A stretch of DNA of 64,000 bases from positions 3,430,542 through 3,494,541 of the forward strand of contig NC_015856.1 of the NCBI RefSeq assembly GCF_000221045.1, given 5' to 3'. Of this stretch, positions 26,074-35,324 are shown one piece after another (the stretch's first letter is position 1; every line of letters starts with the position of its first letter). The position numbers were made by a program, and so were the translations under genes. The notes beneath the pieces are model-generated. The model was not told where the DNA came from. It was given only the letters and a program-made list of their open reading frames with translations, and ran no database searches. This stretch comes from Collimonas fungivorans Ter331 (GTDB lineage Bacteria; Pseudomonadota; Gammaproteobacteria; Burkholderiales; Burkholderiaceae_D).

Positions 26074-27615
26074 ATGTTGATCTTGAAAAAAACTGGCTGG
26101 GCCGGGTTATTACTGAGCTGCCTGGTTGCGGCCAATGCCGACGCGCAGGCCGTACAGCCGCCGCTGAACGACTCGGAAAAAGCCCTACACGTGCTCAACC
26201 GGCTGGCCTATGGACCGCGTCCCGGCGACGTCGATGCAGTCAAACGCCTCGGCGTCAAACGCTACATCGAACAGCAACTGAATCCCGACAGCCTGCCGCT
26301 GCCGCCTGACTTGGCAGACAGACTTTCCGCTTTGCCGACTTATCAACTGACGGCAACCCAGCTTTACCAGCAATACGGCCCGCCCTCCTTCCCTCCCAAT
26401 AGCGCCACCCCTGAAGAAAAGAACATGGCGCGCCAGCGCGCCAACAAGGACATCACGCCGCAGACGCATTTTTCCCGGCTGTGGCTGGCCACTGAAAGCC
26501 CGCGCCAGCTGCAGGAGGTGATGACCGAATTCTGGTTCAACCATTTCAACGTCTTCGAGGGCAAGGAATGGGTGCGCTACTGGAACGGCGAATATGAAAA
26601 AGACGTGCTGCGGCCCAACGCGCTCGGCAATTTCCGCCAGTTGCTGGGCGCGGTGGCCCATCATCCGGCGATGCTGTATTACCTCGACAACTGGCTCAGC
26701 AGCGGCGTCAACACGCCGGAAGCCAGGGGCCGTTTCAAAGGACTCAACGAAAACTACGGCCGTGAATTGCTGGAGCTGCACACCATGGGCGTCGACAGCG
26801 GCTACACCCAGGCCGACGTGATTTCCCTGGCGCGCATCCTGAGCGGCTGGACCATCGATGAAAAAGGCATGAAGGAGGGCCAGCCGGCTTTCATCTTCAA
26901 CCCGCGCCGCCATGATGGCGGCGACAAGATTTTCCTCGGCCAGACCATCAAGGGCAGCGGCTACCAGGAAGGTGAACAGGCGCTCGATATCCTGGCGCGC
27001 CATCCGGCCACGGCCCACTTCGTGGCCGCCAAGCTGGTCCAGTATTTCGTTTCCGACAAACCCGAGCCTGCGCTGACCGAAAAGCTGGCGCGTCGTTTCC
27101 TGAGCAGTAACGGCGACATCAAGGCGGTGCTGCATACGCTGTTCGACAGCCCCGAATTCTGGGCCCGCGGCAATTACCAGACCCAGTTCAAGACGCCGTA
27201 CCAATATGTAGTGTCGTCGCTGCGCGCAACCGCGACGCCGGTGCTGAATGTACGGCCGATAGACGGCGTGCTCAACCAGCTGGGACAGCCGCTGTACGGC
27301 TGGCTGACGCCGGAGGGCTACAAGTTTTCCGAGGAAGCCTGGCTCAATCCGGACGCCCTGCTCCGCCGCATCAATTTCGTCAACGGCCTGAGCAACGGCA
27401 AATCGCCGATCGCCCGCAGCGATCCGCCGCCGCCCGTGCCGGGGGCGCCGCCCGTCGCTGTTGCGCCGAACACCGCTGCCCCCATCGATCCGCAGCAATT
27501 GCAGCAGACCCTGGCGCCGGCGCTGACGCCGCACAGCCTGAGCACCATCAGCGCCGCACCCGCCAACCTGCAGGTCGGCCTGATACTCGGCAGTCCTGAT
27601 TTCATGAAGAGATAG
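26074..27615 (+). CDS. DUF1800 domain protein, secreted
   Basis: A 513-residue protein with a signal peptide (LILKKTGWAGLLLSCLVAANADAQA). DUF1800 features include HVLNRLAYGPRPGDVDAVKRLG, the WFNHFNVFEG segment and YGRELLELHTMGVDSGYTQADV. The C-terminus is Pro/Ala-rich and low in complexity (about 440-490). The ATG at 26074 has AAAAGG 6 nt upstream; an in-frame TTG at 26068 is less likely. DUF1800 genes are nearly always followed by a DUF1501 gene, as here after 17 nt. Both are exported and of unknown function. Confidence 0.92.
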   Translation: MLILKKTGWAGLLLSCLVAANADAQAVQPPLNDSEKALHVLNRLAYGPRPGDVDAVKRLGVKRYIEQQLNPDSLPLPPDLADRLSALPTYQLTATQLYQQYGPPSFPPNSATPEEKNMARQRANKDITPQTHFSRLWLATESPRQLQEVMTEFWFNHFNVFEGKEWVRYWNGEYEKDVLRPNALGNFRQLLGAVAHHPAMLYYLDNWLSSGVNTPEARGRFKGLNENYGRELLELHTMGVDSGYTQADVISLARILSGWTIDEKGMKEGQPAFIFNPRRHDGGDKIFLGQTIKGSGYQEGEQALDILARHPATAHFVAAKLVQYFVSDKPEPALTEKLARRFLSSNGDIKAVLHTLFDSPEFWARGNYQTQFKTPYQYVVSSLRATATPVLNVRPIDGVLNQLGQPLYGWLTPEGYKFSEEAWLNPDALLRRINFVNGLSNGKSPIARSDPPPPVPGAPPVAVAPNTAAPIDPQQLQQTLAPALTPHSLSTISAAPANLQVGLILGSPDFMKR

Positions 27616-27632
27616 TCCATGGGAGCCATGTC

Positions 27633-28973
27633 ATGAAACGTCGTGATTTCATCCGCCACCTGGGCCTGACCGCCAGCGGCGCCATCCTGATCCCGGTCGG
27701 CCTGTCCGGCTGCGTGGTAGCGCCTGCCAGCAAACCGCAGGCCAAGGCAAAACCTGCCCCGGCTGCGCCTATCGTAATGGTGGACAGCCCGCTGTCGTAC
27801 GGCAGTCCCTTGCAACGCCCGCACGCAACCGGCGACGGTACGCCGCGCATGATCGTGGTGTTCCTGCGCGGCGCGGTGGACGGCTTGAATGTAGTGGTGC
27901 CGCACGGCGACCACAACTATTACAAGGCGCGTCCGGGCATTGCCGTATCGCGCCCCGGCACCCAGAACGGCGCCATCGACCTGACCGGCTACTTCGGCCT
28001 GCATCCGGCGCTGCAGGCGCTGCAGCCGTACTGGGACGACGGCCGGCTGGCGTTCGTGCACGCCTCCGGCTCGCCGGACATGTCGCGCTCGCATTTCGAA
28101 GCGCAGGACTACATGGAAACCGGCACCCCGGGCCAGCACAATACCCGCGACGGCTGGATGAACCGCATGCTGGGCGTCATGCCGGCATCGACGTCGCCAA
28201 TGCAAGCCTTGACCTTGGGCGAATCGGTGCCGCGCATCCTGACCGGCAGGGCGGTGGTCGCCAACATGCCTACCGGCCGCGACGCCACCCGGCCTACCTT
28301 GATCGACCGCCCCGAAGTCAGCCAGGCTTATGCCGCGCTGTATGCGGAAGACGCGGCCCTTGGCAAAAGCTATCGCGACGGCATTTCGGCGCGCAAGGAA
28401 CTGATGGCCGACGCCAGCAGCTCGGAGCAAAAGATGGCGAATAACGGCGCGCCGCTGCCGAACGGCCTGTCGATAGACACCGCCCGCCTCGGCCGGCTGA
28501 TGCGCAGCAATCCGGACATCCGGCTCGGTTTTGTCGCCGTCGGCGGCTGGGACACCCATACCAACCAGGGCAACGGCAACGGCCAGCTGGCCAACCGCCT
28601 GCGGCCCCTGGCCGACGGCCTGACCACCTTGGCGCGCGAACTGGGCCCGGCGTTCAACGATACGGTGATCGTGGTGATGTCTGAATTCGGCCGTACCTTC
28701 CGCGAAAACGGCAACGGCGGCACCGACCACGGCCACGGCAACGCCATGTGGCTGCTGGGCGGCAACGTGCGCGGCCGCACCATCCATGGCGCATGGCCGG
28801 GCATCGACGACAAGTCGCTCAACGAAGGGCGCGACCTGGCGATCACCACCGACTTCCGTTCGGTGCTGGCGACGCTGGCGGAAAAACACATGCGGATCGG
28901 CGATCCGGCCATGCAGAAACTGTTTCCGCAATACGGCGCCGGCAACCCGCACGCCCTGAACCTGCTGGTGTAA
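27633..28973 (+). CDS. DUF1501 domain protein, Tat-exported
   Basis: A 446-residue protein. It opens MKRRDFIRHLGLTASGAILI, a twin-arginine signal, and continues to LSGC, which could also be a lipobox. DUF1501 proteins belong to the alkaline-phosphatase/sulfatase-like superfamily; the pieces FLRGAVDGLNVVVPHGD, FGRTFRENGNGGTDHGHG and GGWDTHTNQGNGNG carry the expected metal-type His/Asp residues. The partner is the DUF1800 gene immediately upstream. Tat export suggests it folds with a cofactor before secretion. Confidence 0.92.
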   Translation: MKRRDFIRHLGLTASGAILIPVGLSGCVVAPASKPQAKAKPAPAAPIVMVDSPLSYGSPLQRPHATGDGTPRMIVVFLRGAVDGLNVVVPHGDHNYYKARPGIAVSRPGTQNGAIDLTGYFGLHPALQALQPYWDDGRLAFVHASGSPDMSRSHFEAQDYMETGTPGQHNTRDGWMNRMLGVMPASTSPMQALTLGESVPRILTGRAVVANMPTGRDATRPTLIDRPEVSQAYAALYAEDAALGKSYRDGISARKELMADASSSEQKMANNGAPLPNGLSIDTARLGRLMRSNPDIRLGFVAVGGWDTHTNQGNGNGQLANRLRPLADGLTTLARELGPAFNDTVIVVMSEFGRTFRENGNGGTDHGHGNAMWLLGGNVRGRTIHGAWPGIDDKSLNEGRDLAITTDFRSVLATLAEKHMRIGDPAMQKLFPQYGAGNPHALNLLV

Positions 28974-28979
28974 GCCGGA

Positions 28980-29276
28980 TCAGGTATCGCAGATACTGCA
29001 GTTATGTCCTTTGCAATTGTGCAGCACGCTGCTCCTGCCGGCACGCGCTTGCGTGCCCGGCCCGGCGGCGCCGCGGCCGGCCAGCTGTTCGGCGCCGTTG
29101 CGCGCCTGCCAGCGTTCCGCCACGCGCAGCTTGACGTGGCCGCCGGTGAATAAAGGCACGGCAAGGGTCGCCTCGGCGCAGTAGGGACAGGCCAGCGGTT
29201 TTTCCAGCGCTTGCAGCGGCAACAGCTTTTCGAAAATGCCATCGCAATGAGTGCAGCGGATGTCGTACAGCGGCAT
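28980..29276 (-). CDS. fmdB: FmdB-family zinc-ribbon protein
   Basis: A 98-residue protein beginning MPLYDIRCTHCDGIFEKLL, the FmdB/CxxC-CxxC regulatory zinc-ribbon signature, with a second knuckle ACPYCAE near residue 35 and a Cys-rich C-terminus (HNCKGHNCSICDT). FmdB was named for its link to formamidase in Methylophilus, where it was proposed as regulatory. Here it is the last gene of the amide operon, 61 nt after fmdA, which fits that name. Confidence 0.85.
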   Translation of the reverse strand: MPLYDIRCTHCDGIFEKLLPLQALEKPLACPYCAEATLAVPLFTGGHVKLRVAERWQARNGAEQLAGRGAAGPGTQARAGRSSVLHNCKGHNCSICDT

Positions 29277-29311
29277 CGTATTATCCTTTGGTTGAATTGG
29301 ACCAGGAGCGA

Positions 29312-29330
29312 GGCAGGATTGAATCCTGCC
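29312..29330. promoter_or_regulatory. intra-operon hairpin between fmdA and fmdB
   Basis: An 8-bp perfect stem (29312-29319 with 29323-29330) with a 3-nt loop lies just after the fmdA stop on the minus strand. There is no T-run, so it more likely stabilises the upstream mRNA or trims fmdB expression than fully terminates. Confidence 0.4.
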
Positions 29331-29337
29331 GCCGCCG

Positions 29338-30516
29338 CTAAGGTTTCCTTCCCCAGTACGCGTTATCGTTCAGCATCCCCTTGGGCGTGATGTCCTGGTC
29401 GAAAATCGAGGTCGGCAGGGACACCGTGCAGGCGCAATTCGGAATATCGACGATGCCGCCGATGCGCCCCTCCACCGGCGCCGCGGTCAGCAGCATGTAG
29501 GCCTGACTGCCGGTATAGCCGAAGTGGGTCAGGTAATCGATGGCTTTCAGGCAGGCCTGGCGATAGGCCACGGTAGCGTCCAGGTAATAGTTGACGCCGT
29601 TCTCGACGCTGATGCCTTCGAAGGTCAGCCACTGCTCGTAGTGCGGCTTGACGATACTGGGCATGAAGATCGGCGAGCTGATATTGTATTTCGCCATGCC
29701 GCCCTTGATCAGGTCGAAACCGACGTGGCTGACGCCATCCATTTCGATGGCGCCGCAAAAGCCGATTTCGCCGTCGCCCTGGGAAAAATGCAGGTCTCCC
29801 ATGGAAAAGCCCGCGCCCTTCACATACACCGGGAAAAAGATCCGGGTGCCGGCGGACAAGTCCTTGATATCGGTATTGCCGCCATGTTCGCGCGGCGGCA
29901 CGGTTCGGGCCGCTTCCTTCGCCATGCTGTCGAACTTGGCGCCGCTGAGGCCGCGCAGCACGGCGGTGCTCGGATCAGGCGGCTTGGCCAAGCCCTTGGC
30001 CGCCAGCGGCGCCTCGCGCCGGTTCCATTCCGCCAGCAAATCGTGCGACGGCAGGCAGCCCATCAGGCCCGGATGGGTCAGGCCGGCGATGCGTACGCCG
30101 GGAATATGGCGCGAAGTGGCATACAAGCCTTTCAAGTCCCAGATCGCCTTGTCGGCGTCAGGGAAGGTGTCGGCCAGGAAACCGCCGCCGTTCTCTTTCG
30201 AAAACACGCCGGAAAAACCGACCGGCGTCACCGGCTTGATGTCGAGCAGGTCGATCACCAGCAGGTCGCCCGGTTCCGCGCCTTCAACATGGAACGGCCC
30301 GGTCAGCGGATGGGCGCGGGTCAGGTCGACATTCCTGACGTCAGAAACGTCGTCGTTGTCCTGGATCTGCGCATCCAGAAAATCCAGCGATTCGATCAGG
30401 ATCGCCTCGCCCGGCTTGACCGAGGACAGGAACGGCAGGTCGGGATGCCAGCGGTTATGTCCCAGCTCGGCTTGCTGCGCCAGCGGCACGCCCGGTTTGA
30501 TCTTGAAATGTTGCAT
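29338..30516 (-). CDS. fmdA: formamidase/acetamidase
   Basis: A 392-residue enzyme of the FmdA/AmdA family, which hydrolyses formamide or acetamide to ammonia and the acid. Family segments include LGHNRWHPDLPFLSSVKPGE, VRNVDLTRAHPLTGPFHVEGAEPGDLL (split here as VRNVDLTRAHPLTGP and EGAEPGDLL), PREHGGNTDIKDL, HFSQGDGE and the C-terminal PNCACTVSLPTSIFD. The ATG at 30516 has GAGGAG 6 nt upstream; an in-frame ATG at 30540 lacks a comparable site. It sits 34 nt after amiE, so two unrelated amidases are made from one operon. Confidence 0.93.
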   Translation of the reverse strand: MQHFKIKPGVPLAQQAELGHNRWHPDLPFLSSVKPGEAILIESLDFLDAQIQDNDDVSDVRNVDLTRAHPLTGPFHVEGAEPGDLLVIDLLDIKPVTPVGFSGVFSKENGGGFLADTFPDADKAIWDLKGLYATSRHIPGVRIAGLTHPGLMGCLPSHDLLAEWNRREAPLAAKGLAKPPDPSTAVLRGLSGAKFDSMAKEAARTVPPREHGGNTDIKDLSAGTRIFFPVYVKGAGFSMGDLHFSQGDGEIGFCGAIEMDGVSHVGFDLIKGGMAKYNISSPIFMPSIVKPHYEQWLTFEGISVENGVNYYLDATVAYRQACLKAIDYLTHFGYTGSQAYMLLTAAPVEGRIGGIVDIPNCACTVSLPTSIFDQDITPKGMLNDNAYWGRKP

Positions 30517-30550
30517 GCGACTCTCCTCTTGGTGGCTCAATCAGGGTGGT

Positions 30551-31573
30551 TCATTCGGAAGGAATGCCAGGCATCGGGCATTCCGGCGTGCCGGCCGTGC
30601 TGCGGGTCAGCGCCTCGACCTGGCGCCGTGCCTGCTGCGGATCGTTGACCCAAGTCTTGTAAAAATCGAAGGGACAATCGGCGACGCCGGCCGCACTTTC
30701 GCCGGAATTGATCTTGCCGGTGTAGCCGCGGTGCAGCAGCTTGTAGAGATGGTTCTGCGATTGCCAGTTGCGGCGCGCGTCGCGGATCAGGCCGAGCGAC
30801 AGTTCGGCGTACTGGATACCCATTTCCTCGGTGCCGCATTCGCCCAGGGTACGGCCGTCGAAGCCGACGATGGCCGAGTGGCCGAAATAGGAATACACGC
30901 CGTCGAAGCCGCTGGCGTTGGCCACCGCGACGTAGACATTGTTCATCCACGCCATCGCCTTCGACACCAGCACCTGCTGCTCCTTGGCCGGATACATATA
31001 CCCCTGGCAGCGCACGATCAGCTCCGCGCCCTTCATCGCGCAGTCGCGCCAGATTTCGGGATAGTTGCCGTCGTCGCAGATGATCAGGCTGATCTTCAGG
31101 CCTTTCGGGCCGTCGGAAACATAAGTGGTCTCGCCCGGATACCAGCCTTCGATCGGCGTCCACGGCATGATCTTGCGGTACTTCTGGACGATCTCGCCCT
31201 GGTTGTTCATCAGGATCAGGGTGTTGTACGGCACCTTGTGCGGATGTTCCTCGTGCCGCTCGCCGGTCAGCGAGAACACGCCCCAGACATTGGCCTGGCG
31301 GCAGGCCTCGGCGAAAATCGCGGTTTCCTCGCCGGGGATGGCAGCGGCGGTATCGAACATTTCCTCGCGGTCGTACATGATGCCGTGGGTCGAGTATTCC
31401 GGGAAAATCACCAGGTCCAGTCCCGGCAGACCCTGTTTCATGCCTACCACCATCGCCGCGATATTGCGGACGTTTGCCAATACCTCGGCCTTGTTATGCA
31501 GGCGCGGCATCTTGTAGTTCACGACTGCGACCCCGACGCCATCCTCGCTGCTGGAAATATCTCCGTGCCTCAT
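30551..31573 (-). CDS. amiE: aliphatic amidase
   Basis: A 340-residue nitrilase-superfamily amidase very close to Pseudomonas AmiE by recalled sequence, beginning [20 protein letters not shown]. The catalytic triad falls at Glu59 (FPEYS), Lys134 (KYRKIMPW) and Cys166 (IICDDGN), the same numbers as in AmiE. It hydrolyses short aliphatic amides such as acetamide to the acid and ammonia. CAGGAGAGATAC precedes the ATG. It lies 41 nt downstream of urtE in the same operon, so imported amides can be used at once as nitrogen. Confidence 0.95.
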   Translation of the reverse strand: MRHGDISSSEDGVGVAVVNYKMPRLHNKAEVLANVRNIAAMVVGMKQGLPGLDLVIFPEYSTHGIMYDREEMFDTAAAIPGEETAIFAEACRQANVWGVFSLTGERHEEHPHKVPYNTLILMNNQGEIVQKYRKIMPWTPIEGWYPGETTYVSDGPKGLKISLIICDDGNYPEIWRDCAMKGAELIVRCQGYMYPAKEQQVLVSKAMAWMNNVYVAVANASGFDGVYSYFGHSAIVGFDGRTLGECGTEEMGIQYAELSLGLIRDARRNWQSQNHLYKLLHRGYTGKINSGESAAGVADCPFDFYKTWVNDPQQARRQVEALTRSTAGTPECPMPGIPSE

Positions 31574-31614
31574 GTATCTCTCCTGTGAACTGCCTGGATA
31601 AACTCTTCGGCCTG

Positions 31615-32304
31615 CTAGACCGACAAATAACGGCTGATGGTTGCGGCGTCGACCTTGTCGCTGGTGTCCTCGTAGACAAAACGGCCCTTGTCGATCACCA
31701 GGAAGCGGTCGGCGATTTCCAGCGTGAAGCTGAGCACCTGCTCCGAGACGATGATGGTCAGCTGGCGCAGCTTGCGGATTTCTTTCAGGCTGCGCGCAAT
31801 GTCCTTGATGATCGACGGCTGGATGCCTTCGGTCGGCTCGTCCAGCAGCAGCACCTTGGGATTGGTCGCCAGCGCGCGCGCAATCGCCAGCTGCTGTTGC
31901 TGGCCGCCGGACAGGTTGCCGCCTTTGCGGCCGCGCATTTCGTGCAGCACCGGGAACAAGGCGTACAGCTCATCCGGCACCTTGCCGAGCGCGCTCGCCG
32001 GCAAGCCGGTCTGGATGTTTTCCAGCACCGTCATGCCGGGGAAAATCATGCGCCCCTGCGGCACATAGGCAACGCCGCTGGCGACCCGCTGGTAGCTTTC
32101 CAGGTGGCCCAGTTCCTGGCCGTCGATCTGGATGCTGCCTTCGCGCAGCGGCAGGATTCCCATCAGGGTCTTGAACAAGGTGGTTTTTCCCATGCCGTTG
32201 CGGCCCATGACGGCGACGATTTCCTGTTTGCCGGCTGCCAGGCTGACATCGTGGATGACCTGGCTCTGGCCATAGCCGGAGGCAAGATGCGAGACATTGA
32301 ACAT
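31615..32304 (-). CDS. urtE: urea/short-chain amide ABC transporter ATPase, UrtE type
   Basis: A 229-residue ABC ATPase of the LivF/UrtE branch: Walker [11 protein letters not shown], signature [15 protein letters not shown], Walker [16 protein letters not shown]. It is the second of two cytoplasmic ATPases of a hydrophobic amino acid/amide uptake transporter. GGAGC precedes the ATG. It is the last transporter gene of the operon, followed by amiE. Confidence 0.92.
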   Translation of the reverse strand: MFNVSHLASGYGQSQVIHDVSLAAGKQEIVAVMGRNGMGKTTLFKTLMGILPLREGSIQIDGQELGHLESYQRVASGVAYVPQGRMIFPGMTVLENIQTGLPASALGKVPDELYALFPVLHEMRGRKGGNLSGGQQQQLAIARALATNPKVLLLDEPTEGIQPSIIKDIARSLKEIRKLRQLTIIVSEQVLSFTLEIADRFLVIDKGRFVYEDTSDKVDAATISRYLSV

Positions 32305-32320
32305 AGGTGCTCCGATTGAT

Positions 32321-33088
32321 TTAATGGCCGAGGTAAACTTCGATTACCTTGGGATTGGCCTGCACCGATTCCATGCTGCCTTCGGCCAGTATTTTTCCCT
32401 GGTGCAGTACGGTGACCTTGTGGGCGATGCTCTTGACGAATTCCATATCGTGTTCGATCACCAGCACCGAACGGCCCTTGCTGATGCGCCCCAGCAGCTC
32501 GGCGGTTTTTTCGCGTTCCGAGACGCTCATGCCGGCCACCGGCTCGTCCAGCATCAGCAGCTCCGGCTCCTGCATCAGCAGCATGCCGATTTCCAGCCAC
32601 TGTTTCTGGCCGTGCGACAGCAGGTCGGCCTGCTGGTACAGCTGGGCGTCAAGGAAGATTTCCCTGGCCACCGCCTCGACCCGCTCCACCACTTCCGCCG
32701 TGCGCTTGAACACCAGTGCGCCGAATACCTTGCGGCCGCGTGGAAACGACATTTCCAGGTTCTCGAACACGCTCAGGTTTTCATAGATAGACGGCGTCTG
32801 GAACTTGCGGCCGACCCCGGCCTGGACGATTTCGTGCTCACGCATCTTGGTCAGTTCGCGGTTCTTGAACTGGATGCTGCCGGCGGTGGCTTGCGTCTTG
32901 CCGCAGATCAGGTCCAGCACGGTGGTCTTGCCGGCGCCGTTGGGGCCGATCACCACCCGCACCTCATTGCGCTCGACGTAGAAATTCAAGCCGTCCACCG
33001 CCTTGAAGCCGTCGAAAGACACCGTCAGGTCTTCAATCGCCAGCACCGGCCGGTCGTTCGATTCGAAACCGATAGGATTGCCGCTCAT
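32321..33088 (-). CDS. urtD: urea/short-chain amide ABC transporter ATPase, UrtD type
   Basis: A 255-residue ABC ATPase of the LivG/UrtD branch. Walker A is GPNGAGKTTV; the signature is the UrtD form LLSHGQKQWLEIGMLL rather than LSGGQ; Walker B is LLMLDEPVAGMS. The LSHGQKQWLEI form is a good marker separating UrtD from LivG. The ATG at 33088 overlaps the urtC stop by 4 nt, so translation is coupled. The open frame extending upstream into urtC is rejected. Confidence 0.93.
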   Translation of the reverse strand: MSGNPIGFESNDRPVLAIEDLTVSFDGFKAVDGLNFYVERNEVRVVIGPNGAGKTTVLDLICGKTQATAGSIQFKNRELTKMREHEIVQAGVGRKFQTPSIYENLSVFENLEMSFPRGRKVFGALVFKRTAEVVERVEAVAREIFLDAQLYQQADLLSHGQKQWLEIGMLLMQEPELLMLDEPVAGMSVSEREKTAELLGRISKGRSVLVIEHDMEFVKSIAHKVTVLHQGKILAEGSMESVQANPKVIEVYLGH

Positions 33089-34284
33089 TTCGATCCCTCC
33101 AGGCTGCCGTGCGGCAGTTCGATAATCACGTCGGCGGGCGCCGGTTGCGGCTTGGCGACGGCCGGCGGTGCGACGCTGCTGGCCCGGCGGCGCTGCCACC
33201 CGCTCAGTTTCGACAGCAAAAGCTTGCCATGGCTCTGGTACAGCCCGGCGAGGCCGTTCGGGAAATACATCACCACTGCGATGAACAGGCCGCCCATCAG
33301 GAACAGCCACAGTTCAGGAAACGATTCGGAAAAATAGGTCTTGCCGAAATTCACCAGCAAGGTGCCGTAGACCGCGCCGAGCAAGGACATGCGGCCGCCC
33401 ACAGCGGCATAGATCACCATCTCGATGGAAGGCACGATGCCGACAAACGACGGCGACATGAAACCGACCTGCAAGGTGAACATGGCGCCGCCTATGGCCG
33501 AGAACATGGCTGCGACACAGAACACGAATACCTTGAAGCTGGCGACGTCGTAGCCCGAAAACCGCACCCGCTCCTCCTTGTCGCGCATCGCCACCAGCAG
33601 TCGCCCCAGCTTCGAGCTCAGGATAAAACGCCCGATCAGGATGCAGCCGATCAGCAGGCTGGCGTTGACGAAATACAGGACCAGCTTAGCCGAATCGGTG
33701 CGGATGTCCCAGCCCATCAGGGTTTTCAGGTCGGTGATGCCGTTGACGCCGCCGGTCAGTCCTTGCTGGCCGATGATCAGGATCGCCAGGATGGCGGCAA
33801 TCGCCTGGGTGACGATAGAGAAATACACATCGCCGACGCGACGCTTGAACATCGCCGCGCCGATCACCAGCGCCATCAAGGTCGGCACCAGCAGCACCGC
33901 CAGCAAGGTAAAGCCGAAGGAGTGGAACGGCTGCCACAGCAGCGGCAACTCGGTGATCTGGTTCCAGTCCATGAAATCGGGAATGCCCGGGGTCGACTGG
34001 ATCTTGGTGCTGATTGGATCGGATGCTTCCAGCTTGAGGAACATCGCCATGCAATAACCGCCCACGCCGAAGAACACGCCCTGTCCCAGGCTGAGGATGC
34101 CGCCGTAACCCCAGCACAGCACCAGGCCGACGGCGACAAAGGCATAGGCCAGGTATTTGCCGACCAGGTTCAGGCGGAAAATATCGAAGACCAGCGGAAA
34201 CACCACCAGCAGCAGTCCGCACAGGATCAGCAAGCCGACCAGGCCCGACCTTCCGCCTAACAATTTTTCATATGCTGCATTCAT
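33085..34284 (-). CDS. urtC: urea/short-chain amide ABC transporter permease, UrtC type
   Basis: A 399-residue permease of the LivM/UrtC branch, with about ten hydrophobic helices. It has CWGYGGILSLGQGVFFGVGGYCMAM near the N-terminus and LVAMRDKEERVRFSGYDVASFKVF as the EAA-like coupling loop. The C-terminal 50 residues are a Pro/Ala-rich cytoplasmic tail. AAAGGG precedes the ATG. It lies between urtB (23-nt gap) and urtD (4-nt overlap). Confidence 0.93.
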   Translation of the reverse strand: MNAAYEKLLGGRSGLVGLLILCGLLLVVFPLVFDIFRLNLVGKYLAYAFVAVGLVLCWGYGGILSLGQGVFFGVGGYCMAMFLKLEASDPISTKIQSTPGIPDFMDWNQITELPLLWQPFHSFGFTLLAVLLVPTLMALVIGAAMFKRRVGDVYFSIVTQAIAAILAILIIGQQGLTGGVNGITDLKTLMGWDIRTDSAKLVLYFVNASLLIGCILIGRFILSSKLGRLLVAMRDKEERVRFSGYDVASFKVFVFCVAAMFSAIGGAMFTLQVGFMSPSFVGIVPSIEMVIYAAVGGRMSLLGAVYGTLLVNFGKTYFSESFPELWLFLMGGLFIAVVMYFPNGLAGLYQSHGKLLLSKLSGWQRRRASSVAPPAVAKPQPAPADVIIELPHGSLEGSK

Positions 34285-34307
34285 GCGAGCCCTTTCGATG
34301 GCGCCGG

Positions 34308-35225
34308 TTATTTACGGATCTTGGCCGCGAACAGGCCTTGCGGCCGCAGCAGCAAAATCAGGATCACCGCCGACAGCGTCAGCACCTTGGCCATCGATCC
34401 GGTCAGGAAGAATTCGGCGGTGGACTGGGTCTGGGCGATGGAAAAAGCCGAAGCAATCGTGCCCAGCAGGCTTTGCGCACCGCCGAACACCACCACCAGG
34501 AAGGTATCGACGATATACAGCGAACCGCTGGTCGGCCCGGTCGAGCCGATGGTGGTGAACGCGGCCCCGGCGATGCCGGCGACCCCGCATCCGAGCGCAA
34601 AGGTGCTGCGGTCGACCTTGCGGGTATTGATGCCGACCGCGCCGCTCATCAGGCGGTTCTGCATGGTGGCGCGCACCTGCAAACCCCAGCGCGAACGGAA
34701 CAGCAGCAGGAAGATGACGCCGGTCAGCACCGCCGTCAGCGCCATCATGAATACGCCGTTGATCGGAATGTCTATGCTGTCGGTCGGCTTGAACGAACCC
34801 ATCAGCCAGTCCGGCAAGGTGGCGCTGACTTCCTTGGCGCCGAAGATGGAGCGAAACGTTTGCTGCATGGCCAGGCTCAGGCCCCAGGTCGCCAGCAAGG
34901 TGTCCAATGGCCGCTTGTACAGGCGGCTGATCATCAGCCACTCGGTGATATAGCCGACGATGTAGGCGGTCACGAAAGACAGTGCAATCGCGGCAAAGAA
35001 ATAATAGGGCTGCAGGCTGGGCGCATACAGCGTGGTCAGCTTGGACAGCAGGTAAGTAATGTAGGCGCCGATGGTGAGGAACTCGCCATGCGCCATGTTG
35101 ATCACGCCCATCTGGCCGAAGATGATGGCCAGGCCAAGCGCCATCAGCAGCAGGACGCAGAATACCGACAGGCCGTTGAAGCCCTGCATGGCGAAAATGG
35201 CGCCGAATTCGGAAAGTGAGACCAC
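34308..35225 (-). CDS. urtB: urea/short-chain amide ABC transporter permease, UrtB type
   Basis: A 305-residue permease of the LivH/UrtB branch, with LAIIFGQMGVINMAHGEFLTIGAY and LATWGLSLAMQQTFRSIFG. The GTG at 35225 is chosen because AAGGAG stands 5 nt before it; an in-frame ATG at 35240 would put that Shine-Dalgarno inside the coding region. Many UrtB proteins have a long N-terminal periplasmic extension; this one lacks it. A GC-rich hairpin lies between urtA and this gene. Confidence 0.92.
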   Translation of the reverse strand: MVSLSEFGAIFAMQGFNGLSVFCVLLLMALGLAIIFGQMGVINMAHGEFLTIGAYITYLLSKLTTLYAPSLQPYYFFAAIALSFVTAYIVGYITEWLMISRLYKRPLDTLLATWGLSLAMQQTFRSIFGAKEVSATLPDWLMGSFKPTDSIDIPINGVFMMALTAVLTGVIFLLLFRSRWGLQVRATMQNRLMSGAVGINTRKVDRSTFALGCGVAGIAGAAFTTIGSTGPTSGSLYIVDTFLVVVFGGAQSLLGTIASAFSIAQTQSTAEFFLTGSMAKVLTLSAVILILLLRPQGLFAAKIRK

Positions 35226-35257
35226 GGTGGCTCCTTGCAATGTTGCGGCTGGCGTCA

Positions 35258-35293
35258 GGCGGCCCGATGGCGACGCTGCGCCGCCGGGCCGCC
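35258..35293. promoter_or_regulatory. GC-rich hairpin between urtA and urtB
   Basis: Arms GGCGGCCC (35258-35265) and GGGCCGCC (35286-35293) enclose a 20-nt loop in the 99-bp urtA-urtB gap. Such hairpins after a binding-protein gene commonly protect its mRNA and reduce read-through, giving more binding protein than permease. There is no T-tract. Confidence 0.4.
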
Positions 35294-35324
35294 GGACCGC
35301 CGGACCGTTAAGACAATGGAAAAC